From Betaproteobacteria bacterium (GTDB lineage Bacteria > Pseudomonadota > Gammaproteobacteria > Burkholderiales > Rhodocyclaceae): 45,000 nucleotides of DNA. The notes below the pieces were generated by a model that was not told where the DNA came from, did no database searches, and saw only the letters and a list, made by a program, of their open reading frames with translations. Position 1 is the stretch's first letter. Each line of letters starts with the position of its first letter. The stretch lies in NCBI GenBank assembly GCA_016705475.1, contig JADIYD010000013.1, positions 1 to 45,000 of the forward strand, given 5' to 3'. The position numbers and the translations under genes were made by a program. Positions 9,080 to 16,354 of the stretch are shown here, in pieces.

Positions 9080-9106
9080 AAAAAAAGGGTGCGTTGTAAC
9101 GCACCC
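9080..9106 (-). terminator. Rho-independent terminator after ccoS
   Basis: GGGTGCGTT pairs with AACGCACCC (9087-9095 with 9098-9106) and is followed on the minus strand by seven T (complement of 9080-9086). It separates the ccoI-ccoS unit from the ccoN promoter. Confidence 0.85.
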
Positions 9107-9183
9107 CAACCCCAACAGAGAATTGCTGTGAAGCATATCGCTCCACGATGCGCTCATTCTGCCTATTGCAAGCATCACTCACG

Positions 9184-9197
9184 TTGACGCAGGTCAA
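9184..9197. promoter_or_regulatory. Second FNR-like site overlapping the ccoS stop
   Basis: TTGACGCAGGTCAA is a perfect inverted repeat TTGAC-N4-GTCAA, with one mismatch per half-site to the FNR consensus. It lies about 180 bases upstream of the primary ccoN box and overlaps the last codon and stop of ccoS. It could be an auxiliary site or chance. Confidence 0.35.
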
Positions 9198-9385
9198 ACA
9201 TTCTCTGATTTGTTGGTTTCCAGCGGTTTTTCAGTTTCTTTTGGCTGATCGTCGTCCATGAGCACGCGAAACCCTGGTCCCTCGAGGTCATCAAATTGAC
9301 CGCTACGCACCGACCACCAGAAAGCGAAAGCGATTCCGAAGACCAGAATCACCGAAACGGGGATCAGGAGATACACACTTTCCAT
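9194..9385 (-). CDS. ccoS: cbb3 oxidase maturation protein CcoS
   Basis: This 63-residue single-pass protein begins MESVYLLIPVSVILVFGIAF and continues FWWSVRSGQFDDLEGPGFR. The SGQ(F/Y)DDLEGP motif after the helix is the CcoS/FixS signature. CcoS is required for insertion of heme b and CuB into CcoN. The ATG shares its A with the ccoI TGA stop, so the two are translationally coupled. It is followed by a hairpin terminator about 90 bases downstream. Confidence 0.95.
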   Translation of the reverse strand: MESVYLLIPVSVILVFGIAFAFWWSVRSGQFDDLEGPGFRVLMDDDQPKETEKPLETNKSENV

Positions 9386-11823
9386 CAGTCAATCTCCACA
9401 CGCTGAATACGCAGTGAATTGAGGACAACCAGCAACGAACTGGCCGACATGCCGATGCCGGCAATCCATGGCGTAACATAGCCTGCAATGGCTAGTGGCA
9501 AGGCAACGAAATTGTACGCAAAGGACCACCAAAGATTTTGACGGATTATTTTCAGCGTTTTTCTGGCCCGCCGCAGTCCGTGGCGCAGATGATCCAGATT
9601 TTCCGAAAGCAGGATGAAATCGGACTGTGTCCGTGCCAGTTGTGCGCCTCCGCCCATGGCGACCGAGACCTGCGCCTGGGCAAGCACAGGTGCGTCGTTG
9701 ACGCCATCTCCGAGCATGGCAACCACCGCACCTTCCGCCTGCAGCCCGATAACACAATCGTGCTTGCCTTGCGGGGTTACACCAGCCCGCACATCGGAGA
9801 TCCCAAGCTTGTTCGCCACGCGATGGGCAACGGCGGGTGCATCGCCAGTCAACAAAATGACTTTCTTTCCAGCAGCCCGAAGCTCGGAGATCAGCGCCGC
9901 AGACTCCTGGCGGACTTCATCGCCGATCCGGAATAGCGCGAGGCAGCCGGTTTCATCTGCGAGCACGACCACGGTGTCGCCGCTCTCCAGCCAATCGGAT
10001 GCGGCCTCCGGAAGCGTTGCCGCGCTCAGGGCCAATGCATAGTCCGGACGACCTATGCGGCAACGGCGACCTTCGACAATCGCCTCGATACCCTGCCCGG
10101 GCTCACTGATCACCGCCGAGGTTTCGGGCAAGCGCTCCCCGGCCGCCCGCCGCAGAGCGGTTGCCACCGGATGCTCGGAGGCGTGCTCAAGTGCAGCAGC
10201 CATGGCGAGGCATGCTTCCTTGTCTGCACCTGCAGCCAAGAACACGTCTACGAGATGCATGCGTCCTGTAGTCAGGGTGCCAGTTTTATCAAATACGAAA
10301 TGGGTGGCCCGAGACAGCGTCTCAATGGCATGGCCTCGCGTAACCAGCAAACCATCCTTGGCCAGAGCGCCGGCCGACACGGTCAGGGCGATCGGCGTCG
10401 CCAGCGAAAGCGCACACGGGCAAGTGACGACGAGGACCGAAACAGTGATCCATAATGCTTTTGAGGGATCGACGAAATACCAGCCGAGCGCGACAAGTAT
10501 CGCGACCGCCAGCAAGGCGGCGACAAAATAGCTGGCAAGACGATCGGCTAGAACAACAATTTTCGGTTTTTCAGCCGCCGCCCGCTCCATCAACTGAATG
10601 ATGGCCGACAGACGCGTTCCCTCGCCGACTTGCTCGACCTGAACAACCAGCGGGCTTTCGGCATTGATCGACCCACCGGTTACCGCCGCGCCGGGCGACT
10701 TCGGCACCGGCTGGCTTTCTCCTGTCAGCAAAGCCTCATTGGCACAACTGACGCCTTCAATGACCCGACCATCCGCCGGCACGATATCTCCGGCCCGCAC
10801 CATGACGTAGTCCCCCTGGCGCAGGTCAGCGACGACGCATTGCTCAGTGCTGCGGTCAACCGGAAATTTGGGCATTTTTTGGGCAAAGGCCGGCAGCAAC
10901 CTGGCCAATGCTTCGGTCACACTGAGCGCCTTCTGCCGCGCCGTCATTTCCAGATAGCGCCCCCCGAGCAGGAAGAAGATGAACATGGTGACCGAATCAA
11001 AATACACCTCGCCAGCCTGCACGAAGGTTGCCCAGCAGCTGGCAAGAAAGGCGGCGCCGACGCCCAACGCCACCGGCACGTCCATGCCGACCCGACGCAG
11101 CTTGATATCGCGCCAGGCGTTGCGAAAGAACGGTGCCGATGAATAAAAGATGACCGGCAGGGTAAGCAGCAAGCTCGCCCAGCGCATGAGGCTTTCGATG
11201 TCGGGCGCCATCTCACCGTCGGAGATATAGACGGGGTAGGCGTACATCATCACCTGCATCATGCCGAAACCGGCGACCCAGAGACGCCACATGGCTTCGC
11301 GACGTTCCTTGCGGGATATTTCCTCGTTCTTGGCCGCGTCGTACGGGTAGGCGCGATAGCCGATGGCCACAATGGCACCGAGAATATCCGAAAGCTTGAT
11401 ACGGGCTTCATCCCAGCGCACGCGGGCCCGGCGGGTTGTGTAATTGATGTTGACGGCCGTCACGCCGGGCAAGCGGCCAACGTGCTGCTCATTCAGCCAG
11501 ATGCAGGCGGAACACGTAATCCCTTCAAGCAACAGCGATGCTTCCCGCTCGTTCTGCCCAAGCTCCTTGACGAAACTTTTCTGGAAGTCGGCGTGGTCGT
11601 ACATGAGCAGCTGGTCGAGAATCGCCGGCATCGCCTCGCGTGGCGACTCGGGCAGGGCATCGCGACTGCGGTAATACTCAGCCAATCCGTTATCGACGAT
11701 CGATTGTGCCACCGCCTGGCAACCAAAACAGCACATCGCCCGGGGCTCGCTGCCAATTTTCACCGACAGATCGACATCGTCGGGAACAGGCAAACCACAG
11801 TGATAGCAGGAAGCGGGGGGCAT
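9385..11823 (-). CDS. ccoI: Copper-exporting P1B-type ATPase for cbb3 assembly (CcoI/FixI)
   Basis: CcoI pumps copper across the inner membrane for CuB of the cbb3 oxidase. The 812-residue protein has an N-terminal cysteine-rich domain (CYHCGLPVP and MCCFGCQAV), a heavy-metal-associated domain with CSAC, eight expected membrane helices, the TGES actuator loop, CPC in the transport helix (VVTCPCALSLATP), the DKTGT phosphorylation site, and MLGDGVNDAPVLA in the ATP-binding domain. The ATG at 11823 is chosen because the Cys-rich motif begins five residues later; the upstream TTG at 11826 is less likely. There is no recognisable ribosome site: the terminator hairpin of the upstream gene ends its T run only about five bases before the ATG. 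Confidence 0.95.
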   Translation of the reverse strand: MPPASCYHCGLPVPDDVDLSVKIGSEPRAMCCFGCQAVAQSIVDNGLAEYYRSRDALPESPREAMPAILDQLLMYDHADFQKSFVKELGQNEREASLLLEGITCSACIWLNEQHVGRLPGVTAVNINYTTRRARVRWDEARIKLSDILGAIVAIGYRAYPYDAAKNEEISRKERREAMWRLWVAGFGMMQVMMYAYPVYISDGEMAPDIESLMRWASLLLTLPVIFYSSAPFFRNAWRDIKLRRVGMDVPVALGVGAAFLASCWATFVQAGEVYFDSVTMFIFFLLGGRYLEMTARQKALSVTEALARLLPAFAQKMPKFPVDRSTEQCVVADLRQGDYVMVRAGDIVPADGRVIEGVSCANEALLTGESQPVPKSPGAAVTGGSINAESPLVVQVEQVGEGTRLSAIIQLMERAAAEKPKIVVLADRLASYFVAALLAVAILVALGWYFVDPSKALWITVSVLVVTCPCALSLATPIALTVSAGALAKDGLLVTRGHAIETLSRATHFVFDKTGTLTTGRMHLVDVFLAAGADKEACLAMAAALEHASEHPVATALRRAAGERLPETSAVISEPGQGIEAIVEGRRCRIGRPDYALALSAATLPEAASDWLESGDTVVVLADETGCLALFRIGDEVRQESAALISELRAAGKKVILLTGDAPAVAHRVANKLGISDVRAGVTPQGKHDCVIGLQAEGAVVAMLGDGVNDAPVLAQAQVSVAMGGGAQLARTQSDFILLSENLDHLRHGLRRARKTLKIIRQNLWWSFAYNFVALPLAIAGYVTPWIAGIGMSASSLLVVLNSLRIQRVEID

Positions 11824-11828
11824 CAATT

Positions 11829-11852
11829 AAAAAGGCACCGAAGTGCCTTTTG
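11829..11852 (-). terminator. UUCG-loop terminator between the SDR gene and ccoI
   Basis: AAAAGGCAC (11830-11838) pairs with GTGCCTTTT (11843-11851). Read on the minus strand the loop is TTCG closed by C-G, followed by five T. It lies 27 bases after the SDR stop and directly abuts the ccoI start. Confidence 0.85.
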
Positions 11853-11878
11853 GGTCAAGGACGGAGCCGAAGTATAGT

Positions 11879-12646
11879 TTATTTGACGCCCATCCGGATG
11901 GCACCATCAAGACGAATGACCTCACCATTCAGGTACGCATTCTCGGCAATGTGCCGGACCAGTGCGGCGTACTCGGCCGGCTTGCCCATGCGCGTCGGGA
12001 ACGGCACCATTTTGTTCAGCGAGTCCTGCACCTCGGGCGGCATGCCGAGCAGCATCGGCGTTTCCATGATGCCCGGCGCGATGGTCATGCAGCGGATGCC
12101 GCTGCGCGCCAGTTCGCGGGCGACCGGCAAGGTCAGGGCGACGATGCCGCCCTTCGAGGCCGCGTAGGCTGCCTGCCCGAGCTGGCCCTCATAGGCAGCG
12201 ACGGAGGCGGTATTGATAATCACGCCACGCTCCCCATTTGCATCCGGCTCGTGCTTCATCATCGCGTCAGCCGCCAGGCGGATCATGTTGAAGGTACCGA
12301 CCAGATTGATGTTGATGACCTTGGCAAAGCTCTCCAGGCGATGCGGACCTTCCTTGCCAAGCACCTTCTCGGCAGGCGCCACGCCGGCACAATTCACCAG
12401 ACCATGCAGCGCACCGAACGTCGAAATTGCCGTATTGATGGCGTTGACCGCAGAAGCCTCATTCGCCACGTCGGTTTCGACAAAGCGCGTGTTCACACCC
12501 AGATCTGCCACCATCTTTTCGCCAGCCTGACGATTCAGGTCTACCAGCACCACTTTCGCGCCAGCCTCCACCAAAGCACTCGCCGTTGCAGCCCCCAGAC
12601 CTGAGCCAGCCCCGGTAACCAGAAACACCTTGTTAGTAATCTGCAT
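11879..12646 (-). CDS. Short-chain dehydrogenase, 3-hydroxyacyl-CoA dehydrogenase type-2-like
   Basis: This 255-residue Rossmann-fold enzyme has the TGAGSGLG cofactor motif near residue 12, NCAGVAP, the catalytic Ser in NTASVAAYEG, and YAASKGG supplying Tyr and Lys. An Asp after the second strand (VVLVDLNR) favours NAD over NADP. The sequence resembles bacterial homologues of HSD17B10-type 3-hydroxyacyl-CoA dehydrogenases, used in beta-oxidation or branched-chain amino acid breakdown; substrate assignment is inference. The ATG at 12646 is preceded by AGGAGAGA at proper distance, better than the TTG at 12652. A palindromic operator sits 30 bases upstream and a terminator downstream, so it appears to be a single-gene unit. 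Confidence 0.88.
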   Translation of the reverse strand: MQITNKVFLVTGAGSGLGAATASALVEAGAKVVLVDLNRQAGEKMVADLGVNTRFVETDVANEASAVNAINTAISTFGALHGLVNCAGVAPAEKVLGKEGPHRLESFAKVININLVGTFNMIRLAADAMMKHEPDANGERGVIINTASVAAYEGQLGQAAYAASKGGIVALTLPVARELARSGIRCMTIAPGIMETPMLLGMPPEVQDSLNKMVPFPTRMGKPAEYAALVRHIAENAYLNGEVIRLDGAIRMGVK

Positions 12647-12675
12647 TGCCAATCTCTCCTAAATTATTATGTCTC

Positions 12676-12699
12676 TTTCCAAACGGTACCGTATGGAAA
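12676..12699 (-). promoter_or_regulatory. 24-bp palindromic operator upstream of the SDR gene
   Basis: The half-sites TTTCCAAACGGT and ACCGTATGGAAA are abutting inverted repeats with a single mismatched pair. The site lies 30-53 bases upstream of the SDR start, the right place for a repressor of the TetR type. The regulator is not encoded next door. Long, nearly perfect dyads of this kind are typical of operators for acyl-CoA-related regulators, which is inference here. Confidence 0.5.
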
Positions 12700-12812
12700 G
12701 AAAGCGCATATTACTACTTGAAAGCACAATCGAAAATGCCTCTGAAGCGCGCCCGCAGGGCAGCCTAGTGCTATGATCGTTAGATACAAATATCAACCAT
12801 GGCTAACCGATC

Positions 12813-13784
12813 ATGTCTGAACAGGCCGCCCCCCTCAGAACCAGGCCGACCGTACTCGTCATCGACCCATCTGCAAGCAATAGGGCGCTGATCTGCGAGT
12901 GTCTTGGCCAGTTGCCGGAAGTCAGAACAATGGCCACCGGCGACGGGAATCATGCACTGCAGATGGTTCGTGAAACCTGGCCCAGCCTGATTTTGCTCGA
13001 CACCACGCAGCAGGACATCAACGGCATCGAATTGACGAGAATGATTCGCGACTGGGAACTATCCAGGATCGATACCGGCATTTCGCCATGGACGCCAATC
13101 GTTTTCCTGTCATCGGTGACCGACGAAGACACCCTCGCACAGGGCATTCTGGCCGGTGGTGACGATTTTCTGTGCAAGCCTGTATCGGAGGTCGTTCTGC
13201 TCGCCAAGGTGCGCGCCATGCTGCGCATATCAATACGTCAGCAGGAAATCTGCGAAATCCATCGTCAACTAAAGGAAATCGCCAATCTCGACGGCCTGAC
13301 CGGAATTCCCAATCGACGCCATTTCGACGATACCCTGACCATCGAATGGAAGCGTTGTATCCGCAATGAAACACCGCTCAGCATCATCCTGAGCGACGTT
13401 GATTTTTTCAAGCAATTCAACGATATATATGGACACCAGGCTGGCGATTTCTGCCTCAAGGCCGTGGCCAGTTCGCTCAGCGAATCGCTCTTTCGTGTCG
13501 AAGACACTGTCGCCCGCTACGGCGGCGAGGAGTTCGTCGCCATCCTGCCCGGCACCGATGCGAACGGCGCCTACGCCGTCGCCGAGCGCATGCGCCAGTC
13601 AGCTGTCGATCTTTGCATTCCGCACGAGCGCGGCATCAATGGCCGCGTTTCCTGCAGTTTCGGTGTTGCCAGCACGCACCCGAGCACCGAATCGGCGCCA
13701 CAACATTTGCTCAAAACGGCAGACACTAGCCTGTATGCCGCCAAAAGCGCTGGTCGTAACCGGGTCATCCTCAATATTGAGTAA
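12813..13784 (+). CDS. Response regulator with GGDEF output (diguanylate cyclase)
   Basis: This 323-residue protein joins a receiver domain (about residues 12-140) to a GGDEF domain (about 160-320). The receiver has the acidic start VLVIDPSASN, the likely phospho-acceptor Asp in LILLDTTQQDINGIE, the FLSS switch region and the conserved Lys in DDFLCKPVS. The GGDEF domain carries LDGLTGIPNRRHFD, DVDFFKQFNDIYGHQAGD and the active-site motif GGEEF. RVED lies five residues before it and forms the RxxD inhibitory I-site. It should make c-di-GMP when phosphorylated, with product feedback. No sensor kinase is adjacent. The ribosome site is weak. Confidence 0.93.
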   Translation: MSEQAAPLRTRPTVLVIDPSASNRALICECLGQLPEVRTMATGDGNHALQMVRETWPSLILLDTTQQDINGIELTRMIRDWELSRIDTGISPWTPIVFLSSVTDEDTLAQGILAGGDDFLCKPVSEVVLLAKVRAMLRISIRQQEICEIHRQLKEIANLDGLTGIPNRRHFDDTLTIEWKRCIRNETPLSIILSDVDFFKQFNDIYGHQAGDFCLKAVASSLSESLFRVEDTVARYGGEEFVAILPGTDANGAYAVAERMRQSAVDLCIPHERGINGRVSCSFGVASTHPSTESAPQHLLKTADTSLYAAKSAGRNRVILNIE

Positions 13785-13801
13785 TCGCTCCGCCAAAAAT
13801 G

Positions 13802-13824
13802 AAAAAGCCCACACGAGGTGGGCT
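13802..13824 (-). terminator. Terminator of tRNA-Thr
   Basis: AGCCCAC pairs with GTGGGCT around a short loop (13806-13824), followed on the minus strand by a T run (complement of 13802-13806). It lies just 3' of the tRNA. Confidence 0.75.
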
Positions 13825-13833
13825 AAATCAAGA

Positions 13834-13909
13834 TGGTGCCGCTTGCCGGAATCGAACTGGCGACCTTTTCATTACGAATGAACTGCTCTACCAACTGAGC
13901 TAAAGCGGC
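13834..13909 (-). tRNA. tRNA-Thr (anticodon CGT), CCA encoded
   Basis: The minus strand reads as a complete cloverleaf. The acceptor GCCGCTT pairs with AAGCGGC and is followed by discriminator A and encoded CCA. The D-arm is AGCTCAGTTGGTAGAGC, the anticodon loop TTCGTAA with CGT, and the T-arm GTTCGATTC. CGT decodes ACG threonine. A hairpin terminator follows. Confidence 0.95.
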
Positions 13910-14068
13910 AAACCAAGGCCGCGAATTCTACAGCAGCTGATCTGCGCGGGCAACAAGGAGCATTCGGAAAGACTTTCCTGCGTAACGGAGCATCCATTGC
14001 TCATGGCAATTGAAGGCTTCCCGGAAGCACAGCGTAGAATCACGCATTTTCAGCAAAACCCACATCGA

Positions 14069-15616
14069 ATGAATCTGCTACGCGCGCTGGCCACGGTCAG
14101 TGGAATGACTCTCCTCTCAAGAGTTCTCGGCTTTGCCCGTGACTTTGTCATCGCCCGCACCTTCGGCGCCGGGATGGTTACCGATGCCTTCTTTGTGGCC
14201 TTCAAGCTGCCCAATCTACTGCGGCGAATGTTTGCTGAAGGTGCTTTTTCCCAGGCCTTTGTGCCTATCCTTGGCGAATACAAGAACAAGGGCAGCGAAG
14301 AAGACACCCGCACACTCATCGACCATGTCGCCAGCCTTCTATCGATTGCCCTGTTTGCCGTAACAGCGCTGGGTATCGCGCTGGCCCCTGTGCTGGTCTG
14401 GGTTTCGGCACCAGGCTTTGCCGAAGATGCAGAAAAGTTCGAACTGACGGTGGCGCTGACCCGTATTACCTTCCCCTACATTTTCTTCATGTCGCTGGTC
14501 GCATTGTCGGGCGGCATACTCAACAGCTGGAGCCGCTTCGCGCTGCCGGCCTTCACACCGGTCCTGCTCAATCTGGCATTCATCGGTATGGCGCTGTTTG
14601 CCGCGCCCTATTTCGATCCGCCAATCCTGGTTTTGGGCTGGGCGGTTTTTCTGGGAGGCTTGCTGCAACTCGCCATTCAGATTCCAGCCCTGAAAAAAAT
14701 CGCCATGCTGCCCCGCCCCTCCCTGAACTGGCGCGCCGCATGGGCTGACCCGGGTGTTCGCCGAATTACCACGTTGATGGCGCCGGCCATGATCGGCGTC
14801 TCGGTTTCACAGATCAGCCTGCTTATCAACACCATCTTTGCCTCCTTTCTAAAATCGGGCAGCGTTTCCTGGCTTTATTACGCCGACCGCCTTATGGAAT
14901 TCCCTTCCGGCCTGCTCGGTGCTGCACTGGGAACCATTCTTCTCCCCTCGCTTTCCCGCTACCACGCCAGCAACAACTCGGTTGAGTACTCTAGACTGCT
15001 CGACTGGGGCCTACGCCTGACCCTTTTGCTCGCCGCCCCGGCCGCCCTTGCTCTGGCCATCCTTGCTGTGCCGCTGATCTCCGCATTGTTTTTTCATGGC
15101 GCTTTCTCGGCAGATGACGTCTTCCGCACGCGGGAGGCCCTGGTTGCCTACACCGTCGGCTTGACCGGCATGATTCTGGTCAAGGTACTGGCCCCCGGTT
15201 TCTATGCCCGACAGAATATCCGGACCCCGGTTCGTATAGCATTGATCTCGCTCGCAGCCACGCAATTCATGAATCTCGCCTTTGTCGGCTGGCTCGAACA
15301 CGCCGGTCTGGCACTATCGATCGGTTTGGCGGCCTGCCTCAACGCCCTCATGCTCTATCGTGGCCTGCGTCGCCTTGATATCTACCAGCCGCAGGCGGGG
15401 TGGCTGATGTTCAGCGCCAAGTTGTTGCTGGCACTAATCGCCATGGGTGCTGTCCTTTGGTTTTGTATGGGTGTGGAAAAAAGCTGGTTGCAAAGGAGCT
15501 TCGTCGACCGGACAATCCATTTGTCGTGGCTGGTACCGCTCGGCGCCGCCACTTATTTCGCCACACTATGGATTCTTGGCTTCCGCCTGAAGGATTTCAA
15601 ACGCCGGGCGGCCTAA
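14069..15616 (+). CDS. murJ: Lipid II flippase MurJ (MviN)
   Basis: MurJ moves lipid II across the inner membrane during peptidoglycan synthesis. The 515-residue protein begins MNLLRALATVSGMTLLSRVLG, the classical MurJ start, and continues with FGAGMVTDAFFVAFKLPNLLRRMFAEGAF (quoted in part: AEGAFSQAFVPIL). That region holds the conserved charged residues of TM1-2. Fourteen hydrophobic helices are expected and the length fits. The ATG at 14069 is chosen over the in-frame start at 13997 because the extra 24 residues have no homologous features; the ribosome site is weak for both. A downstream PEBP-family gene starts 15 bases after the stop and is probably co-transcribed. Confidence 0.95.
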   Translation: MNLLRALATVSGMTLLSRVLGFARDFVIARTFGAGMVTDAFFVAFKLPNLLRRMFAEGAFSQAFVPILGEYKNKGSEEDTRTLIDHVASLLSIALFAVTALGIALAPVLVWVSAPGFAEDAEKFELTVALTRITFPYIFFMSLVALSGGILNSWSRFALPAFTPVLLNLAFIGMALFAAPYFDPPILVLGWAVFLGGLLQLAIQIPALKKIAMLPRPSLNWRAAWADPGVRRITTLMAPAMIGVSVSQISLLINTIFASFLKSGSVSWLYYADRLMEFPSGLLGAALGTILLPSLSRYHASNNSVEYSRLLDWGLRLTLLLAAPAALALAILAVPLISALFFHGAFSADDVFRTREALVAYTVGLTGMILVKVLAPGFYARQNIRTPVRIALISLAATQFMNLAFVGWLEHAGLALSIGLAACLNALMLYRGLRRLDIYQPQAGWLMFSAKLLLALIAMGAVLWFCMGVEKSWLQRSFVDRTIHLSWLVPLGAATYFATLWILGFRLKDFKRRAA

Positions 15617-15631
15617 TCAGAAGAGGTAACA

Positions 15632-16261
15632 ATGAAACTGACCAGCAGCAGCTTTTCAGACGGACAAAAAATTCCGGGTGAGTTTTCCTTTTGCATCCCC
15701 GATCCGGCCCACCACGTCTGCCTCGGCAAAAACCTGAATCCGCATCTGGCGTGGAGCGAAGCTCCCGCGGCCACGAAATCCTTTGTCATCATCTGCCATG
15801 ATCCGGACGTCCCCAGCAAAGGGGACGACGTCAATCAGGAGGGCAGAACAGTCCCGGCCTCCCTCCCGCGCGTCGATTTTTTCCACTGGGTTCTGGTCGA
15901 CTTGCCGGCAACGATTTCCGAAATCAAGGAATCCGAGTTCAGCAGCAAGGTCACCCCGCGCGGCAAGCCAGGCCCGCAGGCTGCACAGGGCTGTCGCCAG
16001 GGCATCAACAACTACACCGACTGGTTTGCCGGCGACCATGACATGAGCGGCGACTACTACGGCTACGATGGCCCCTGCCCGCCGTGGAACGATGAGATCA
16101 TCCACCACTACGTTTTCACGGTGTACGCGCTGGACGTCGAAAAACTGCAAGTCGACGGCAAATTCGGCGGCCAGGAAGTTCGTGCCGCGATGCAAGGTCA
16201 TATCCTGGCGGAAGCCAGCCTGACCGGAACCTATACGCTGAACGCCAGTTTACTGGCCTGA
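15632..16261 (+). CDS. YbhB/YbcL-type Raf-kinase-inhibitor-like (PEBP family) protein
   Basis: This 209-residue protein shows the PEBP-family landmarks. These are an N-terminal segment with NLNPHLAWSEAP, the ligand-pocket motif ICHDPDVPS, a FFHWVLVDLPA strand with the conserved His, and GYDGPCPPWNDEIIHHYVFTVYALD. Bacterial YbhB/YbcL proteins have a phosphate/anion pocket, but their cellular role is poorly defined. It starts 15 bases after murJ with AGAGG upstream and ends at a strong terminator. It is slightly longer than YbhB, with an insertion around residues 65-80. I see no signal peptide, so it is probably cytoplasmic. Confidence 0.9.
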   Translation: MKLTSSSFSDGQKIPGEFSFCIPDPAHHVCLGKNLNPHLAWSEAPAATKSFVIICHDPDVPSKGDDVNQEGRTVPASLPRVDFFHWVLVDLPATISEIKESEFSSKVTPRGKPGPQAAQGCRQGINNYTDWFAGDHDMSGDYYGYDGPCPPWNDEIIHHYVFTVYALDVEKLQVDGKFGGQEVRAAMQGHILAEASLTGTYTLNASLLA

Positions 16262-16279
16262 TTTCATCGCCCCGTTAAC

Positions 16280-16316
16280 GCCAAAGGCCATGCATTCGCA
16301 TGGCCTTTGGCTTTTT
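16280..16316 (+). terminator. Rho-independent terminator after the PEBP gene
   Basis: GCCAAAGGCCATGC pairs with GCATGGCCTTTGGC around an ATTC loop and is followed by TTTTT on the plus strand. It ends the murJ-PEBP unit. Confidence 0.9.
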
Positions 16317-16354
16317 GGGCATCCCCGACCGGAATTCCGGTCGGGTTGCCAGTC

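Noticed and set aside
16324..16345. Perfect 22-base palindrome after the tolC-like stop
   Set aside because: It may act as a hairpin, but there is no T run on the minus strand and it is too close to the PEBP terminator to assign a separate role.
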